A program made the translations under genes and the position numbers. A stretch of 64,000 bases of DNA from Herbaspirillum autotrophicum (lineage in GTDB: Bacteria > Pseudomonadota > Gammaproteobacteria > Burkholderiales > Burkholderiaceae_D). How positions within the stretch are numbered: position 1 is the stretch's first letter; each line of letters opens with the position of its first letter. This document shows, piece by piece, positions 1 to 8,711 of the stretch. Below the pieces are notes generated by a model, which was not told the DNA's origin, did no database searches, and worked only from the letters and a program-made list of their open reading frames with translations. The stretch lies in contig NZ_LFLS01000003.1 in assembly GCF_001189915.1 (NCBI RefSeq), forward strand, positions 1 to 64,000, read 5' to 3'.

Positions 1-11
1 CCACGGATGAT

Positions 12-1310
12 TCAATGCAAGACCTGACCGGTACGGTCCTTGATCCAGATCAGCGAGAACGTCGACACCAGCAGACAAGCCATCAAATAAAAAGCCGGCG
101 CCAGCTTGTTGCCGGTAAAGGAGATCAGCCAGGTGGCTACCAATTGTTGAAAGCCGCCGAAGATCGCCACACCGACACTGTAGACGATGGACATGCCGGT
201 GGCGCGCACCGCCTGCGGAAACATTTCCGGGATCACCGTGATGACCGACGAAGTCATGATCGCCAGCAAGATGCTCAAGGCAATCACCGACACCATCAGA
301 CTGGCCTGACCAGGGCTGCCGATCATCCACAGGAAACACGGATAGACCAGCAGCAGCACGCCGATACGGCCGAACAGAATCAGCGGCTTGCGCCCGACCT
401 GATCGGTCAGCTTGCCGGCCAGCGGCGATACCAGAAACGTCATCAGTCCCGACAAGGTACCTGCCAGCAAGGCATTCGACGTCGACAGACCCAGTTCGCG
501 AATCGCAAAGGTCGGCATGTAAAAGGTGATGGTATAGGCGGTCACGGTGCTGCCCAGCGTCAGCAGCGTGCCCAGCACCACACTCTTGAAGTGATCGCGG
601 AACACGATTGATACCGTGCTGCGTTCCGGTACGCGCTGATCCAGCTTGAGGGTTTCGGCCTGATGACGACGGATATAGGCGCCAATCGGCGCGATCACCA
701 CGCCCAGCAGAAACGGCACGCGCCAGCCCCAGCTTTCGAGTGACTCGACCGACAACACGCCGCTCAGAATCATCGCCGTCACGGCACCGGCAGTGACGCC
801 CAGGCCTTGGCTGGCGAATTGCCAGCTGGCGAAATATCCGCGGGTGCGCGGCGTCGACAATTCGATCAGCATGGTGGTCGATGCACCAACTTCACCACCG
901 GCGGAAAAACCTTGCAGCAAGCGCGCGAATACGATCAGGCAGGGACCGAACAAACCGGCTTGTGCATAGGTGGGTGCCAGTCCGATCAGCAGACAGCCGA
1001 GCGCCATCAGATTGATGGTCAGCGTCATCGCCGCCTTGCGTCCCTTGCGGTCGGCATAGGCGCCGATGATGACGCCGCCGACCGGCCGCATGACGTAGCC
1101 GACGCCAAAGGTGGCGACCGCCAGCATCAACTGGCCGTATGGGCTCATGCTGGGGAAAAACAATTTGCCGATGGTGATGGCGAAGAAACTGAATACGGTG
1201 AAATCGAAAAATTCCAAGGCGTTGCCGATGGTCATGGCGGCAATCGTGCGCCGTGCTCCGGACTTGCCGGCGACGGCATGTGCCGGCGCAGTGGTGGCCA
1301 TACTGTTCAT
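12..1310 (-). CDS. MFS transporter, metabolite:H+ symporter (ProP/MHS-like) family
   Basis: Predicted 12-helix inner-membrane symporter of 432 residues, the usual MFS length. The first helix carries GNALEFFDF (about residues 29-37) and the loop between helices 2 and 3 carries GAYADRKGRK (about 83-92), the signature of the metabolite:H+ symporter branch that moves organic acids, betaine or aromatic acids. I start it at the ATG at 1310 because AGGAGAC lies just upstream; the longer open frame to 1469 has no ribosome site. It is divergent from a LysR regulator at 1492, so the two probably form a regulator/target pair. The substrate cannot be told from sequence. Confidence 0.85.
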   Translation of the reverse strand: MNSMATTAPAHAVAGKSGARRTIAAMTIGNALEFFDFTVFSFFAITIGKLFFPSMSPYGQLMLAVATFGVGYVMRPVGGVIIGAYADRKGRKAAMTLTINLMALGCLLIGLAPTYAQAGLFGPCLIVFARLLQGFSAGGEVGASTTMLIELSTPRTRGYFASWQFASQGLGVTAGAVTAMILSGVLSVESLESWGWRVPFLLGVVIAPIGAYIRRHQAETLKLDQRVPERSTVSIVFRDHFKSVVLGTLLTLGSTVTAYTITFYMPTFAIRELGLSTSNALLAGTLSGLMTFLVSPLAGKLTDQVGRKPLILFGRIGVLLLVYPCFLWMIGSPGQASLMVSVIALSILLAIMTSSVITVIPEMFPQAVRATGMSIVYSVGVAIFGGFQQLVATWLISFTGNKLAPAFYLMACLLVSTFSLIWIKDRTGQVLH

Positions 1311-1454
1311 GGTGTCTCCTTCAATGTTGAGCGCCGGAAAGAGATCCGGTCGCCTTGTTTTTTTGTGCGCTTTTTGCGCATCGTGTTGTGTATCGTGATC
1401 GCCTGCTGAAGTGCATCCTATATAATCGTTGCGATAAACAAAAGACCATATTTT

Positions 1455-1469
1455 TTGATATGCGATCAA
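1455..1469. promoter_or_regulatory. Candidate LysR operator (TTGAT-N5-ATCAA)
   Basis: A perfect inverted repeat TTGAT/ATCAA contains the T-N11-A core (1456 to 1468) typical of LysR-type regulator boxes. It lies 22 bases before the start of the LysR gene at 1492, in the intergenic space shared with the divergent MFS gene. A TATAAT hexamer is present at 1421-1426. Binding is inferred from position and symmetry only. Confidence 0.4.
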
Positions 1470-1491
1470 TAAAAATTATCATCGAGACGAC

Positions 1492-2388
1492 ATGAAATTC
1501 AATCATTTACAAGCCTTTCTCACCGTCATTGAACACAAGAGCATCCGCGCTGCGGCACGTGCCCTGCACCTGACACAACCGGCCATCACCAAGGCCATGC
1601 ACGACCTCGAACGCGACCTCGGCGTGCCCTTGTTTCATCGTTCGTCGAGTGGTGTTGAATTGACTGAATATGGGGTCTTGCTCAAGACCCGGGCGGCCTT
1701 GCTGATACATGAAACGCAACGCACGCGCGAGGCCCTCGGGCAGATTCGCGATGGCAGCACCGGCAGCGTGGCGGTGGCGGTCAGCTCGACCGCAGCGCTG
1801 ACTGTGCTGCCGCCGGCATTCAAGGAATTTCAGGCAAGTTTACCCAATGCCGAAGTCGAGTTTCTGGAAGCCTCGCTGTCATTCGCCTACGAACGTCTGC
1901 GCGATGGCACGCTGGATTTCGCGGTCGCCAATCTGGCGCCGGGCAGTGTTGACGATGAGTTCGACATCAATTTCATTTGCCTGATGGACAACGTGATCGG
2001 TGCCCGCCTCGATAACAAATATGCCAACAGCAAATCATTGCGCCAATTATCCGAAGCGACCTGGCTGGTACCGGGTTCGACCCAGGGCAGCCGGCTGTTG
2101 CTGCGTTCGATATTCGAGATGAATGGATTGGCGCTACCGGATCACATCATCCGCTGCCAGTCACTGACAGTGGCGCTGGCCCTGATGAGTAATTCGGATA
2201 TGGTGAGTGTGTTTGCGCGACCGCTGGCGGCACGGGAATTCCAGCGCCATGGTTTGAAGATCGTGCCGCTGCGGGAAAAATTCCCGGCCACGGCACTGGC
2301 CATCATCACCCGCAAAGGCGACCACATGACTTATGCAGCACGCCGCTTTGCCGATGCGTTAACCGTGGCCGCTCAAGATCTGGCGTGA
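1492..2388 (+). CDS. LysR-family transcriptional regulator
   Basis: 298 residues, standard for LysR regulators. The N-terminal winged helix-turn-helix (about residues 2-60; motif IRAAARALHLTQPAITKAM) is followed by a LysR substrate-binding domain (about 90-295). It acts as a DNA-binding regulator responding to a small effector. It is divergent from the MFS symporter gene, which is the most likely target. The effector is unknown. Confidence 0.9.
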   Translation: MKFNHLQAFLTVIEHKSIRAAARALHLTQPAITKAMHDLERDLGVPLFHRSSSGVELTEYGVLLKTRAALLIHETQRTREALGQIRDGSTGSVAVAVSSTAALTVLPPAFKEFQASLPNAEVEFLEASLSFAYERLRDGTLDFAVANLAPGSVDDEFDINFICLMDNVIGARLDNKYANSKSLRQLSEATWLVPGSTQGSRLLLRSIFEMNGLALPDHIIRCQSLTVALALMSNSDMVSVFARPLAAREFQRHGLKIVPLREKFPATALAIITRKGDHMTYAARRFADALTVAAQDLA

Positions 2389-2416
2389 GCGGCCTGCGCT
2401 GCTGATGCCGTCAGCG

Positions 2417-3406
2417 TCAGCAATCCGCTTTCGGATACAGGCCGTGGCTGCGGCCAAACAGACGCACCAGACCGAGCAGACTGTCGATGGTCGGCGTCGC
2501 CACACCGGTCAGCAAACCGATCTCACGCACCACGCATACCAGCGCATCGATTTCCAGTGCCTTGCCGGCTTCGGCATCTTGCAGCATCGAGGTCTTGAAG
2601 GCACCGAGCTTGCGCGTGACGGCGTTGCGTTCTTCACTGCTCTGTTCAATCGGGCAGCCGATCTGCTCGCCGATGCGCGCTGCTTCCTGCATCGCATTCT
2701 GGCAATACTGCTTGACCAGCGGATCATCAAGAATCATGTCGCTGGTAGCGCCGGTGATGGCCGATACCGGATTCATGGTCATGTTGCCCCACAGCTTGTA
2801 CCAGATATCACGACGGATATCGGCCGCACTGTCGATCTCGAAACCGGCGCCGCGCATGACCTCGACCACGCCTTGCAAGCGCGCCGAATCGCCGCCGCCC
2901 GGTTCACCCAGAATCAGCTTGTTGCCAAAGCCCGGCTTGATCAGACCCGGCTCCGGCGAGGCGCTGGCAATATGTACCACGCAACCGATCACTTGCGCCG
3001 ACGGAATCACGCGCGACAACACGCCGTCGGGATCAATCGAGCGCAGACGGGTACCTTGCAATGGTTTGCCTTCGACTTCGAAGAACCACCATGGCACGCC
3101 GTTCATGGCGGTAATGACCAACGTCCTGGGGCCAATCAGCGGCGCAATCTTGTGCGCGACATCGGCCAGCGACGGCGACTTCACCGCCAGCACCACAATG
3201 TCTTGCACACCCAGCGCAGCCGGCTCTGCTTCGGCGTGAATCGGAAATGCCTTGACGCCATCGGCACCGGCCAGCCGCACGCCGTGCTCGCGCAAGGCTT
3301 GCAGAGTGGCGCCGCGTGCCACGGCGCTGACCTCATGTCCGGCTTGCGCCAGCCGGGCGGCGATCAAGCCGCCGATTGCGCCCAGTCCGTAAATTGCTAT
3401 CTTCAT
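2417..3406 (-). CDS. 2-dehydropantoate 2-reductase family (PanE/ApbA-like) oxidoreductase
   Basis: 329-residue NAD(P)-dependent oxidoreductase. The Rossmann motif GLGAIGG is at residues 7-13 and the C-terminal ApbA domain contains the family lysine (K204 in WYKLWGN). The family reduces ketopantoate to pantoate in pantothenate synthesis, but many members are catabolic reductases for other 2-keto acids. It is the last gene of a minus-strand unit with a binding protein and a class II aldolase-like gene, 43 bases after the latter, so a catabolic role is more likely than vitamin synthesis. No other pan gene is in the window. Confidence 0.82.
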   Translation of the reverse strand: MKIAIYGLGAIGGLIAARLAQAGHEVSAVARGATLQALREHGVRLAGADGVKAFPIHAEAEPAALGVQDIVVLAVKSPSLADVAHKIAPLIGPRTLVITAMNGVPWWFFEVEGKPLQGTRLRSIDPDGVLSRVIPSAQVIGCVVHIASASPEPGLIKPGFGNKLILGEPGGGDSARLQGVVEVMRGAGFEIDSAADIRRDIWYKLWGNMTMNPVSAITGATSDMILDDPLVKQYCQNAMQEAARIGEQIGCPIEQSSEERNAVTRKLGAFKTSMLQDAEAGKALEIDALVCVVREIGLLTGVATPTIDSLLGLVRLFGRSHGLYPKADC

Positions 3407-3449
3407 GTTGCTGCCTGCTCAGTATAAAAATGGAAAACCCTGTCCTGCA

Positions 3450-4244
3450 TCACTCTTTATAAGAGGGATCAATCTTGTCGATCAGTCGCGTCAAGGCGTC
3501 GAACACATCTTGCCCGGAGCCGAATTTTTCATTGAACTGCAATGAATCGCGGGCGCAGGCTTGCTGGATTTCGGGAGCAATCATGCGCACCGCCCCCATC
3601 GAGGTCGATGCCACCTGAATCTCGCAGGCCCGGTTCAACAGCCACAACACCGCAAACGCGCGCGGAATCGAACTGCCCAAGGCCAGCAAGCCATGGTTGC
3701 GCAAGATCACGGCGCGCTTGTTGCCGATGTTCTTGAGCAAACGCGGCGTCTCGTCGTCATGCACGGTGATGCCTTCGAAATCGTGATACGCGACCTGCCC
3801 GTACAACTGCGCCGAATAGAAATTGCTGAGCGACAGCCCATCCTGGCTGCACGCCACCGCCATGCCGGCAGTGGTGTGCGTGTGCATCACGCAATGTGCG
3901 TGTTCCAGACTTTCATGAATCGCACGGTGCACGGTAAAGCCGGCCGGATTGACCGGCCAGTCCGAATGTCCGATGACATTGCCGTGCAAATCGATCTTGA
4001 CCAGATTGGATGCCGTCACTTCGTCGTAGCGCAAACCGAACGGGTTGATCAGAAAATGCTTTTGCTCACCCGGTACCCGTACCGTGATGTGGTTATAGAT
4101 CAGTTCGACCCAGCCCAGATGGGCAAAGATGCGGTAGCAAGCGGCAAGCTCGGTGCGCACCGCCCATTCGGCGGCGGAAATGTCGTTGGTATTCAAGGCA
4201 GGCATACTGGTTTTCTTTACAGCGGCGGAGTGAGTGGACATCAT
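3450..4244 (-). CDS. Class II aldolase/adducin family protein
   Basis: 264 residues with the Aldolase_II fold. The metal ligands are visible: H121-x-H123 in MHTHTTAG and H184 in RNHGLLALG. The catalytic Glu that precedes the first His pair in fuculose/rhamnulose aldolases (S-E-W) appears to be replaced in AGFTVH (about residues 101-106), so it may be a decarboxylase-, epimerase- or adducin-like member rather than a true aldolase. Its start codon overlaps the stop of the upstream binding-protein gene by 4 bases (ATGA), implying coupled translation. ATGs a few codons downstream are possible alternative starts. Confidence 0.85.
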   Translation of the reverse strand: MMSTHSAAVKKTSMPALNTNDISAAEWAVRTELAACYRIFAHLGWVELIYNHITVRVPGEQKHFLINPFGLRYDEVTASNLVKIDLHGNVIGHSDWPVNPAGFTVHRAIHESLEHAHCVMHTHTTAGMAVACSQDGLSLSNFYSAQLYGQVAYHDFEGITVHDDETPRLLKNIGNKRAVILRNHGLLALGSSIPRAFAVLWLLNRACEIQVASTSMGAVRMIAPEIQQACARDSLQFNEKFGSGQDVFDALTRLIDKIDPSYKE

Positions 4245-5395
4245 GGCAGCAAGACCCAGTGGCCGCCTTCGATCTTGACCATGACGCGGGCCCGGTTGTC
4301 GAGACCGTTGTGATCGGTCGGCGTGGTGTTCATGACGCCATGTGAAATGGTCAGGTTCTTGACGTTTTCCATGGCATCGCGCAAGGCCTTGCGGAATTCT
4401 TTGGTGCCGGGTGCGGCGACCTTGAGGGCTTCCGGCAAGGCCCGTTGCAACAGCAGGCCGGCATCCCAGACGTGCGCGCCGAACGTGGTGACGCTGCCGG
4501 CACCGAATGCGGCTTCATATTTTTGCGTGTAATCGATACCGGCCTTCTTGCTGGCATTGCTGTCCGGCAGCAGCGCCGCGACCAGCACCGGGCCGGCCGG
4601 CAACATGGTGCCTTCGACATCTCTGCCGCCCAGCCGCAGGAAGTCATTATTGGCAACGCCGTGAGTCTGGTAAATCTTGCCCTTGTAACCGCGTTCGCGC
4701 AGCGTGCGTTGCGGCAGTACCGCCGGCGTGCCGGCGGCGCCGATCAGCACCGCATCGGGATTGCTGGCAATGATGCGCAGCACTTGACCGGTGACGCTGG
4801 TGTCATTGCGGGCATAGCCTTCGCTGGCCGTGATTTTCAGTTTATGCACACCGGCTTCTTTGACGAATTCACTGTTCCAGCCTTGGCCGTAGCTGTCACT
4901 GAAGCCGATGTAGGCGACGGTTTTCACCTTGTCGACCACCATCCGCTCCACCAGCGCACTGGCCATCAGCGAATCGTTTTGCGGCGTCTTGAATACCCAG
5001 GTGCGTTTTTCATCCATCGGCTCGATGATCTTGGCGCTGGCGGCAACGGCAATCATCGGTGTTTGCGTTTCGGCGGCAACATCGATCATCGCCAGTGAAT
5101 TCGGCGTGGTGGAAGAACCGATGATGACGTCGACCTTGTCGGAGGTCAGACGGCGCGTATTCTTGACTGCGGCAGTAGTGTCAGAGCCGTCGTCGAGCAC
5201 GATGTATTCGACCGATTTGCCACCGATGTCGCGCGGCAGCAGACTGATGGTGTTTTTTTCCGGGATGCCCAGCGATGCTGCCGGGCCGGTCACCGATAAC
5301 ACGACGCCAACCTTGATTTGCGCCTGTGCCTGCATTGCCAGCACTACCGCAATCGTTGCCACGCTCAACCGCCCTGCATATCTTGCAAACGCCAT
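4241..5395 (-). CDS. Periplasmic substrate-binding protein of branched-chain amino-acid ABC transporter type
   Basis: 384 residues with a cleavable signal peptide (about 1-25, ending AQAQ) and a Peripla_BP_6/LivJ-like fold, seen in KVGVVLSVTGPAASLG, VDVIIGSS and YGQGWNSEF. It should bind a small organic molecule in the periplasm. It is the first gene of the operon binding protein - aldolase-like - ketopantoate-reductase-like, divergent from a LysR gene. No LivHMGF permease or ATPase genes are nearby, so it is an orphan that must borrow a permease, or it serves as a receptor. Confidence 0.87.
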   Translation of the reverse strand: MAFARYAGRLSVATIAVVLAMQAQAQIKVGVVLSVTGPAASLGIPEKNTISLLPRDIGGKSVEYIVLDDGSDTTAAVKNTRRLTSDKVDVIIGSSTTPNSLAMIDVAAETQTPMIAVAASAKIIEPMDEKRTWVFKTPQNDSLMASALVERMVVDKVKTVAYIGFSDSYGQGWNSEFVKEAGVHKLKITASEGYARNDTSVTGQVLRIIASNPDAVLIGAAGTPAVLPQRTLRERGYKGKIYQTHGVANNDFLRLGGRDVEGTMLPAGPVLVAALLPDSNASKKAGIDYTQKYEAAFGAGSVTTFGAHVWDAGLLLQRALPEALKVAAPGTKEFRKALRDAMENVKNLTISHGVMNTTPTDHNGLDNRARVMVKIEGGHWVLLP

Positions 5396-5437
5396 GTCTG
5401 TCTCCGTTGATTTTTTTGAATGATGTTATGTGTCTTG

Positions 5438-5467
5438 GCATGCACGCAACAAAACCACGCATGCACG
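5438..5467. repeat. Direct repeat GCATGCACG x2, 21-base period
   Basis: The nine bases GCATGCACG occur at 5438-5446 and again at 5459-5467, so the copies sit two helical turns apart in the intergenic region between the divergent binding-protein and LysR genes. Each contains the palindrome GCATGC. Position and phasing suggest an operator, but there is no direct evidence. Confidence 0.35.
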
Positions 5468-5578
5468 ATGCCAGCAACGCAAGGATGCCTGACTTCACTG
5501 TTGCAACACAATGGATGAATTTGGTAGTATTTTTAAGCATTGCTTCATAATTACCCTGTTCATTCAACAACAGCATCC

Positions 5579-6502
5579 ATGGCCCAGCTCAGATTTACCC
5601 CGCGTCAACTCGATGCCTTCATCGTAATCGCCGAAATGCGCAGCTTTACCGCCGCCAGCCAGCGTCTGGCGCTGAGTCCGTCGGCGGTCAGCCAATTGAT
5701 CAGCGAACTGGAAGATGCCGTCGGCTTTCGTCTGTTTGACCGCAGCACCCGCTCGGTGGCGCTGACCTCGGCCGGCAAGGAATTCCTCGGCTCGGCAGAA
5801 ACCGCGCTCAAGCATTTGCGGCAGGCCGAATCGATTGCCGAAGACGTCCGCAATCGCGCCGCCGGCGTGGTACGCATTGCGGCGCCGATGGTGCTGGCCA
5901 GTGTCATGCTGCCGGAAGCGATCCGCGCCTATAACGCCCTGCATCCGAAAGTGGTGGTGCGTATCCGCGATGCTGCGGTCGAACGCTTTGTCGATATGGT
6001 CGCCAATGGCGACGCCGATCTCGCCGTCGGTCCTGACCGCGTGACCGGGGACGACGTCCACCGTCAATTGTTGTGTGAGAGTGCCTGGGTATTGTGGTGT
6101 GCGCCGGACCATCCGCTGGCAAAAAAACGGCGCCTGCATTGGCGTGACTTGCGCGATGTCCAACTGGTGGCGGCCGGCCGCGATCACGAGCGCAATGTCG
6201 CCCAGATGAGCATGGGCCAGCCGCAGGAACAACGCATCAGCGCCATCGACATCGTCGACAACATGACCACCGCGCTCGGCATCGCGCGCGCCGGCCTGGC
6301 CGCCACGTTGTCGCCGGCCTATGTGCAGGCGCTGGCCAAACCGCTGGGGTTGACCATGCGCCGCGTGGTCGATCCGGAAATCATGCGCTACATCTGCCTG
6401 TATCAGCCGGCGCGGCGCGCGACCTCACCGGCAGCCGAAGGCTTTGCCGAGCATCTGGCAGCATGGCTGCCGCGCTGGAACAAGAGTATGAGCAAAACCT
6501 GA
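5579..6502 (+). CDS. LysR-family transcriptional regulator
   Basis: 307 residues from the chosen ATG (MAQLRFTPRQLDAF). An in-frame upstream start at 5540 would add 13 residues that do not look like LysR. Winged HTH at about residues 4-63 (FTAASQRLALSPSAVSQLI), then an effector domain. Divergent from the binding protein/aldolase-like/reductase operon, so it probably controls that operon in response to the transported or degraded compound. Confidence 0.88.
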   Translation: MAQLRFTPRQLDAFIVIAEMRSFTAASQRLALSPSAVSQLISELEDAVGFRLFDRSTRSVALTSAGKEFLGSAETALKHLRQAESIAEDVRNRAAGVVRIAAPMVLASVMLPEAIRAYNALHPKVVVRIRDAAVERFVDMVANGDADLAVGPDRVTGDDVHRQLLCESAWVLWCAPDHPLAKKRRLHWRDLRDVQLVAAGRDHERNVAQMSMGQPQEQRISAIDIVDNMTTALGIARAGLAATLSPAYVQALAKPLGLTMRRVVDPEIMRYICLYQPARRATSPAAEGFAEHLAAWLPRWNKSMSKT

Positions 6503-6539
6503 CGACGCGGTGGCCGTCAGGCCGGTGAACATCCGCGCA

Positions 6540-7514
6540 TCAGACTGCCATCGGCGCCGTCAACGGCGCGTGGTGCTGATAGCCGGTGAGCGAGAAATCG
6601 CCCGGTTCGACTTTTTCCAGCCATTCCGGTTCGTATTTACCGGTATCGGCAAAGGCCGGCACGCGGTCAGCGATCACCAGTTGCGGCGCCGGATACGGAT
6701 CGCGCTTCAATTGCTCGTGCAGCATGTCGAGATGGTTTTCGTAAATGTGCGCATCGCCGATGAAGTAGGTAAACCAGCGCGGCGTGTAACCGGTCAGGCG
6801 ACCGACCAGATGCAGCAGCGCCGCCGCTTCCGCCAGATTGAACGGGGTACCGAGGCCGACATCATTGCTGCGGATATACAGGCACAAGGAAATTTCCCTG
6901 GTGGTGGCATTCGGCAGGAATTGATACAGCAGATGGCAAGCCGGCAGTGCAATCGCATCCAGCTCGGCGCAATTCCAGCCATGGAACAGGATGCGGCGGC
7001 TGCCGGGATTTTTCATGATGGTGTCGAGGCATTCGCGCAACTGATCGATGGCCTTGTACATCAAGACTTTTTCCTGACCTTCGTCGTTGACGCTGGCGAC
7101 CAGCCGGAAACCGCGTTTGCCGGCATCGGCGATCTGCGCGCTCTGGTCTGCCGCCAGCAATTTATAGGCTGGCCAGGCGCGCCACTGCACGCCGTACACC
7201 GGTCCCAGATCGTCTTCACCCATGCGGTAAGGATTGGCCAGCCATTCGGCATTTTCATTGGCATTCTGATCCCACACCTTGCAACCGAGCGCGCGGAACT
7301 CAGCGGCGCTGCGTGTCGCGCGCAAGAAACCGACCAGTTCGCCCACCACCGACTTGAACGCCAGCCGTTTGCTGGTGACGGCCGGGAAGCCGTCTTTTTT
7401 CAAATCAAAGCGCAGCATCGCACCGGGCAGGCTCAGCGTACGGATGCCGGTACGGTTTTCTTGCCAGCTGCCTTCTTGCAGAATGGTCTGTACCAGGTCG
7501 AGGTATTGCTTCAT
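6540..7514 (-). CDS. thyA: Thymidylate synthase
   Basis: Converts dUMP to dTMP with methylene-tetrahydrofolate. The catalytic cysteine is in [10 protein letters not shown], followed by the dUMP/folate region [20 protein letters not shown] and the C-terminal APMAV tail. The ATG at 7514 (MKQYLDLV) is preceded by GGAGAAAAC; the frame to 7688 is open but lacks a ribosome site. At 324 residues it is longer than the 264-residue E. coli enzyme, with extra sequence in the first half, as in the longer ThyA group. Its functional partner folA is about 8.5 kb away in the window. Confidence 0.96.
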   Translation of the reverse strand: MKQYLDLVQTILQEGSWQENRTGIRTLSLPGAMLRFDLKKDGFPAVTSKRLAFKSVVGELVGFLRATRSAAEFRALGCKVWDQNANENAEWLANPYRMGEDDLGPVYGVQWRAWPAYKLLAADQSAQIADAGKRGFRLVASVNDEGQEKVLMYKAIDQLRECLDTIMKNPGSRRILFHGWNCAELDAIALPACHLLYQFLPNATTREISLCLYIRSNDVGLGTPFNLAEAAALLHLVGRLTGYTPRWFTYFIGDAHIYENHLDMLHEQLKRDPYPAPQLVIADRVPAFADTGKYEPEWLEKVEPGDFSLTGYQHHAPLTAPMAV

Positions 7515-8006
7515 GTGGTTTTCTCCAGCGCGCCAATGTTGTAATCGGGGTCGAGTATACCGTTTAAGTCGGCTGCCGGTGACACTCGCCTGCGCCTGCC
7601 GCGTTGCCACTGGAAAATAAATACCGGATAAGCGCATGCCCGATTTTCCGGCAGGAAAAAGTATTTTCCGGCACCGTCGGAAGGTCAAAAAACATTATCG
7701 AAAAAACACTATTTGAAACGAATGCTTTGAGAGTAAAATCCGGCCGGATAGAAATGATTTGATAAAAAGATAATATTATTTTTATCGCAATAATGTAGAT
7801 TTTTAGCTGTGAAGATCTTTTATTGCAGAAAAAACAGACTGCAATTTTTCAATGTCTGGCACCGGAATGCACCACGAATTACCGTAACAAGAGTAAAACC
7901 TTGTTCAGCAGCAAGGTGTTCCGCGTGGATGATGGTCTGGAAGTGGCAATCGTTGCCGGGGTGACGAACCACCGGCTTGGTCAGTGCTTTTATAAAAGGA
8001 AATAAC
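7515..8006. other. Intergenic region between divergent thyA and aqpZ, with an AT-rich dyad
   Basis: About 490 bases with no convincing gene. The segment around 7690-7850 is clearly AT-rich. An 8-base inverted repeat GATAAAAA/TTTTTATC spans 7761-7786 with TAATATTA between the arms. It could be an operator or promoter element for aqpZ, whose start is about 220 bases downstream. The aqpZ ribosome site AGGAAATAAC directly precedes 8007. Confidence 0.5.
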
Positions 8007-8705
8007 ATGAGCATCGCGAAGAAACTGGCAGCGGAAACGCTGGGAACATTCTGGCTGGTATTGGGTGGCACCGGCAGTGCAGTATTGGCAGCCGGCTTCC
8101 CCAACCTTGGTATCGGTTTTGCCGGCGTCGCGCTGGCGTTCGGGTTGACGGTACTGACCGGCGCTTTTGCACTCGGACATATCTCGGGCGGCCACTTCAA
8201 CCCGGCGGTCACCATCGGTTTGGCAGTGGGTCGCCGCTTTCCGGCCAAAGACGCGATTCCTTACATCATTGCGCAAGTCGTGGGCGCCATCATTGCCAGC
8301 GCGATTCTGGCGTGCATCGCCAGTGGCAAACCCGGCTTCGATCTGGTGGCCAGCGGCTTTGCGGCAAACGGTTACGGTGAACATTCCCCGGGCGGATATT
8401 CGCAAACGGCGGGCTTCATTACGGAAGTGGTGCTGACCTTCATGTTCCTGATCGTCATCCTCGGCGCCACCGACAAACGTGCCCCGGCCGGTTTTGCCCC
8501 GATTGCGATTGGTCTGGCGCTGACCCTGATCCACCTGATCTCGATTCCGGTCACCAATACCTCGGTCAATCCGGCGCGCTCCACCGGTCCGGCACTGTTT
8601 GTCGGCGGCTGGGCCTTGCAGCAATTGTGGTTGTTCTGGGTAGCACCGATCATCGGCGCGATCGCGGCCGGCGTGGTGTATCCGTTCATTACCGAGAAGA
8701 ACTGA
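8007..8705 (+). CDS. aqpZ: Aquaporin Z
   Basis: 232-residue MIP-family water channel of the inner membrane. Both NPA loops are present (HFNPAVTIG at about 62-70 and [12 protein letters not shown] at about 184-195). The selectivity-filter pattern of AqpZ is visible, with His in LIHLIS and Arg in NPARS, which favours water over glycerol. The ATG at 8007 follows AGGAAATAAC. It converges on the outer-membrane factor gene with only 6 bases between the stops. Confidence 0.95.
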   Translation: MSIAKKLAAETLGTFWLVLGGTGSAVLAAGFPNLGIGFAGVALAFGLTVLTGAFALGHISGGHFNPAVTIGLAVGRRFPAKDAIPYIIAQVVGAIIASAILACIASGKPGFDLVASGFAANGYGEHSPGGYSQTAGFITEVVLTFMFLIVILGATDKRAPAGFAPIAIGLALTLIHLISIPVTNTSVNPARSTGPALFVGGWALQQLWLFWVAPIIGAIAAGVVYPFITEKN

Positions 8706-8711
8706 AACGTT

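Noticed and set aside
2417-3406. panE of the pantothenate pathway
   Set aside because: Sequence fits the family, but its operon partners are a binding protein and an aldolase-like gene, so a dedicated biosynthetic role is not supported.
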